A stretch of DNA of 64,000 nt, taken from NCBI GenBank assembly GCA_030248215.1, contig JASANG010002205.1, positions 271,115-335,114 on the forward strand, in the 5' to 3' direction. Shown piece after piece: positions 61,701-64,000 of this stretch (position 1 is its first letter; every line of letters begins with the position of its first letter). Below the pieces are notes generated by a model. That model was not told the DNA's origin, did no database searches, and saw only the letters and a program-made list of their open reading frames with translations. The translations under genes were made by a program, and so were the position numbers. The stretch is from Enoplolaimus lenunculus. Its lineage: Eukaryota; Nematoda; Enoplea; Enoplida; Thoracostomopsidae.

Positions 61701-63517
61701 CACGTAGCATAGTATAAGAGACCAAAAAGTCTTAATTTGAATAGGTCTGATTTCGCCGCGTAACTCGAACCTTCATTACTTACACGAGTTTAATAGGCCC
61801 GCAAAAACCCAACACTGGGCATATTTGACAATACGCATTCCATTTGACAAAAATTCATCAAAAATTGCAGCACTTCCAGTCCATTGCCACGGCGCCGTTC
61901 CGCCATAGTACGGTCCTTGCCATCTGCCTTCGATCACTGCGTCAGAAATCTGAAACGTTAATTTAACCCCTTCTCACATTGAGTTGCCTGTAGACAACTC
62001 GGCGCAGTGTATATACGTTAAATAGTATATATCGCACCGTGTTTAACAATTGCAACCCCCCAAAAACAGAAACCCCCCAGCACGTATACATGTCAACAAG
62101 ACAAAAAACCCACAAAAAGAAAAGTAGGTCTCAGGGGAAATAGAAAATATTCATGTGAGAAAGGGTTAAGCGAAAAATTTTCAGTTTACTATCTATAACC
62201 CCTTCTCACATTGAGTTGCCTGTAGGCAACTCAGCGCAGTGTGTATACGTTAAACAGTATATATCGCACCGTGTATAACAATTGCAACACGTATACATAG
62301 TACTAAATCACGACAAGACGTGAGAGCCCCCTCGGGCTCGAGCGTCAAGCTCCTATAGCTGAGTGGTGATGGTATACGCCTCCCACTCCAGTCACTGGAG
62401 TTCGAATCCTAGCATAAAAGTATGTCTCAGGAGAAATAGAAAATATTCATGTGAGAAAGGGTTAAACAAAAATAGAATTTTTAATTCATGTTTTAACATT
62501 TGTAGAACTATTGTCAAAGTGGACGCCGAATTTGCTAAATCATCTTAAAACAATGCAACACCAAAATTCAATCGTTTGATTACACGAATGCCAGGGCGCA
62601 TCCGAAGACGAAAATACCGAAGACGGAACCAGCGCCGGAGGTCAACAAAACATGCCAGAGCCGGCGGTGCAGCCGGATGCGACGCGAAACTAGGTAAATT
62701 TAACAGGATCTAATTTGCTAGTTTTATGCAAATATCCAGAAAGTGTTTTCTAAAATTTTAGTCACAGGTTTATTTTTAATAACTCAACAATTTGTGATAA
62801 AAATTGTACTGTAAAACTACAAAAACAAATTCGATATCGGAATTACCGGAATTTCCGGGAAAAATTCTACCGTAGCCTACGACGAGGTCAGAGGTCAATT
62901 TTCTGCCCCAGCCAGAACCGGAAGCAGACTTCCAATTGTACTCCGATGCATGCAATTGTTGGCACAACTATTAGCTGAAATTGTCTAGCTTCATTATTAA
63001 CATACGTACTTAGCTCGTTAGCAGCCATATTATAACCAGGAATTAACAAGAATCTTTCGAACATCTTGTAATCGGCGGTTTACTCGGACATCACCATGCC
63101 ACTTGCCTACTTACTGTTGTGATCCGAATAAGACGACGGGGGTAACAAAAGGGGTCCCCATTTTGAGTCCCAATCAATAATGCTTTTGGTAAACGGCAAA
63201 AACGTTTAATACAATGGATAGTTGCAATACCGTATATATACCAGTAACGAAGTTTGGCGGAGGGCAGCTTGAAAATAACAGTCCGCAACCGAATAATAGG
63301 GGGTACCCTCTTGAAAGGCCAAATACATTTCAGCCCCCCTCTTATTCGGGTCAGTACAATAGTGATCAACGAATTTTCTATGCAGACTGAAATTGCAACT
63401 TACCAAATGAGTTAGAGCCCGAGTTACGAGAACTGCGTCACTGCGTTGGTTTTCTTCTAATCCAGAACGGGTGCTACTCAACAGCAACAATGCTGTTCCC
63501 AACGTTACATCTTCAAA
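52706..63517 (-). CDS. transglutaminase, all but the N-terminus
   Basis: Twelve exons, all in phase, give 539 residues to the TGA at 52706: 63404-63517, 61784-61949, 61303-61450, 60200-60303, 59367-59547, 58901-58983, 56922-57064, 55536-55701, 55298-55363, 54018-54178, 53381-53520 and 52706-52853. The enzyme makes calcium-dependent glutamyl-lysine cross-links. The window starts at [13 protein letters not shown], the head of the catalytic core. The triad is intact: Cys in YAQCWVFAG (codon 61812-61814), His in FHCWNEAW and Asp in QACDSTPQE, 23 residues after the His as in human TG2. [12 protein letters not shown] and [11 protein letters not shown] follow, then two C-terminal beta-barrels, with [10 protein letters not shown] and [12 protein letters not shown]. 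Intron 4 has a GC donor (CAG|gcaagt). The N-terminal beta-sandwich exons lie beyond the right edge. TG2-like overall; orthology not assigned. Confidence 0.93.
54225..54375 (-). repeat. TTAGGC-core element in a transglutaminase intron
   Basis: CCTAAGCCTAAGCCTAAGC is the least degenerate hexamer run in the window, bounded by GTATAAGCATATTC and GACTCTATTACAGCCC. Confidence 0.8.
55830..56530 (+). repeat. repeat with (GTCC/GTCT)n microsatellite
   Basis: Starts near TTGTGTCGTCGCTCGCG, contains TTTCGCGAAGCG and the tetranucleotide tract at 55925-55995, then several spaced copies of AATTAGGACTTT and TAGCTAATTTGCAT. It is intronic in the transglutaminase gene. The family was not identified. Confidence 0.55.
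57099..57369 (+). mobile_element. TTAA-flanked tRNA-core MITE, copy 3
   Basis: TTAA at both edges, perfect GAGTTGCC-TATA-GGCAACTC hairpin and both Pol III boxes (A box TTGCTGAGTGG in this copy). It sits in intron 6, only 34 bases upstream of exon 7 of the transglutaminase gene. Confidence 0.88.
58111..58621. mobile_element. MITE carrying an internal minisatellite
   Basis: Ends GTTACCCTAAAGGCCGTCCC and GGGACGGCCTTTATAGTAAC are inverted repeats (18 of 20 bases). The left end also contains CCCATTTTCCTGGGACAG twice, and the right end its inverse. The middle is the 9-bp array at 58219-58488. It lies in a transglutaminase intron. Confidence 0.82.
58219..58488 (+). repeat. 9-bp minisatellite, GGGACAGWT x 30
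   Basis: About 30 units alternating GGGACAGAT and GGGACAGTT with few changes. The unit matches the GGGACAG in the host element's ends. Both strands give long repetitive open frames that are artefacts. Confidence 0.95.
59869..60118. mobile_element. MITE, ACACTGTAAATTCCA ends
   Basis: Inverted ends ACACTGTAAATTCCAATGAA and TACTGGAATTTACAGTGT, with GAGTT/AACTC-rich internal sequence. It sits in transglutaminase intron 4, 81 bases downstream of the GC donor. A fragment lies near 52130-52245. Confidence 0.8.
61030..61202. mobile_element. short hAT-type MITE
   Basis: Ends CAGTGCCGGAGTGGGC and TGCTCCGGCCCTG, flanked by GTGATATG and GTAATAGG (6 of 8 match). It lies in a transglutaminase intron; a similar GC-rich fragment is at 17940-18040. 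Confidence 0.65.
61963..62169 (+). mobile_element. TTAA-flanked MITE, core replaced
   Basis: TTAA on both sides and normal ends, but the tRNA-like core is gone. In its place is a stretch made almost only of A and C (about 62055-62125), with CCCCCCAAAAACAG and GACAAAAAACCCACAAAAAG. Confidence 0.85.
62195..62465 (+). mobile_element. TTAA-type tRNA-core MITE, copy 5
   Basis: Full-length with intact hairpin and Pol III boxes. The right flank is TTAA; the left has changed to ATAA. It lies 25 bases from the previous copy. Confidence 0.87.
62592..62947. mobile_element. hAT-type MITE, diverged copy
   Basis: Starts CAGGGCGCATCCGAAGACG and ends near CTTCCAATTGTACTCCG, with CCGGAGGTCAAC and AATTTCCGGGAAAAATTC shared with 52277-52642. 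Confidence 0.65.
63112..63359 (+). mobile_element. TIR-MITE, CCCGAATAAGAGG family, internally deleted
   Basis: Ends TACTGTTGTGATCCGAATAA and CTTATTCGGGTCAGTACA, with roughly half of the internal sequence of the longest copy missing after CCCAATCAATAA. It lies in the intron next to the first transglutaminase exon in view. Confidence 0.8.
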
Positions 63518-63584
63518 CTAAAATCAGCATAAGAACTGTAACTAATCAAATTTAAATTTAGTTTCCTGGGCAATGAATAGAACA

Positions 63585-63735
63585 AGGCCGAACAGTAGTA
63601 TAAGCATATTCCCAAGCCTAAACCTAATCGTAAGAATCAGCTTATGCACAAGCTTAATCCTAAGCAAAAAAATTTGCATAAAGCTTAAACTTACTCTATT
63701 TCAGCGCCACAAAGTCCGTTGCACCCCTAATCTTT
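63585..63735 (-). repeat. TTAGGC-core dispersed element
   Basis: Inverted layout AACAGTAGTATAAGCATATT, CCAAGCCTAAACCTAATCG, AAAGCTTAAACTTACTC, as in the other minus copies. Confidence 0.75.
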
Positions 63736-63806
63736 CACACATGGGCCGACGCGCTAACAGTCTGATCATGAATGTGACTTTGAATTTAGGTTTGCGTCTT
63801 GTCGAC

Positions 63807-64000
63807 TTAACCCATTCCTGCATGAAGTTGCTCCTGAGCAACTAAATTTCGTTATCGTATACATTTCGTACCAACTTTATATCCCTAGAAGTTGCCACAG
63901 AGCAACCATACACGCCTCCCACTCCAGTCACTGGAGTTCGAATCCTAGCATAAAAGTATGTCTCAGGAGAAATAGAAAATATTCATGTGAGAAAGGGTTA
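63807..64000 (+). mobile_element. TTAA-type MITE, chimeric copy at window edge
   Basis: Left TTAA and a CCCATTCCTGCATGAAGTTG start that differs from the other copies, with a different hairpin (GTTGCTCCTGAGCAAC). From about 63911 it matches the usual right half (CGCCTCCCACTCCAG, GAGTTCGAATCC, GTGAGAAAGGGTTA). The A box is absent. Confidence 0.8.

Noticed and set aside
1-64000. LTR retroelements or other capsid-bearing elements
   Set aside because: No long terminal repeats, gag-, protease-, integrase- or capsid-like segments were seen.

Overview
The window is animal nuclear DNA: AT-rich, with short coding exons, long introns with GT-AG borders, and dense small transposons. It looks like an invertebrate. 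The gene set (transglutaminase, adrenodoxin reductase, a TMEM26 relative) and the many tRNA-derived short elements would fit a tunicate or a similar small-bodied metazoan, but the sequence does not settle the species. There is no sign of bacterial, organellar or viral sequence.

Six host genes were assembled from splice sites, reading-frame phase and family motifs, and all six lie on the minus strand. From left to right they are: the first two exons of a TMEM26-like membrane protein (2466-3376, rest beyond the left edge); a 103-residue single-pass membrane protein (12013-13133); a 255-residue secreted or ER-luminal thioredoxin-fold protein (16421-20138); a 457-residue protein with a Pro/Gly/Tyr/Ser-rich half and a probable beta-trefoil C-terminus, not recognised (28968-35436); mitochondrial NADPH:adrenodoxin reductase (39332-44735, 499 residues); and a transglutaminase with an intact Cys-His-Asp triad (52706-63517, N-terminus beyond the right edge). 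For the four genes lying wholly inside the window, exon lengths add up to an exact open frame.

The rest is mostly mobile DNA. The left edge holds a decayed piggyBac transposon sitting in the downstream intron of the TMEM26-like gene. A 5'-truncated L1/Tx1-like LINE lies at 24060-26830. Many MITE families are present: six TTAA-flanked, piggyBac-type copies, most carrying a tRNA-like Pol III promoter; hAT-type elements opening with CAGGG; a TA-flanked family with CCCGAATAAGAGG termini; elements full of the palindrome ATATCATATGATAT; and a dispersed element with a degenerate TTAGGC core. Tandem repeats occur alone and inside MITEs.

The most striking unexplained feature is at 48568-48924: four heat-shock elements, four CCAAT boxes, two CRE-like sites and a TATA box in an order typical of a heat-shock gene promoter, with no heat-shock gene in reach. 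A second novelty is the TTAA-flanked MITE family that carries a Pol III type 2 promoter, with recombinant and scarred copies.
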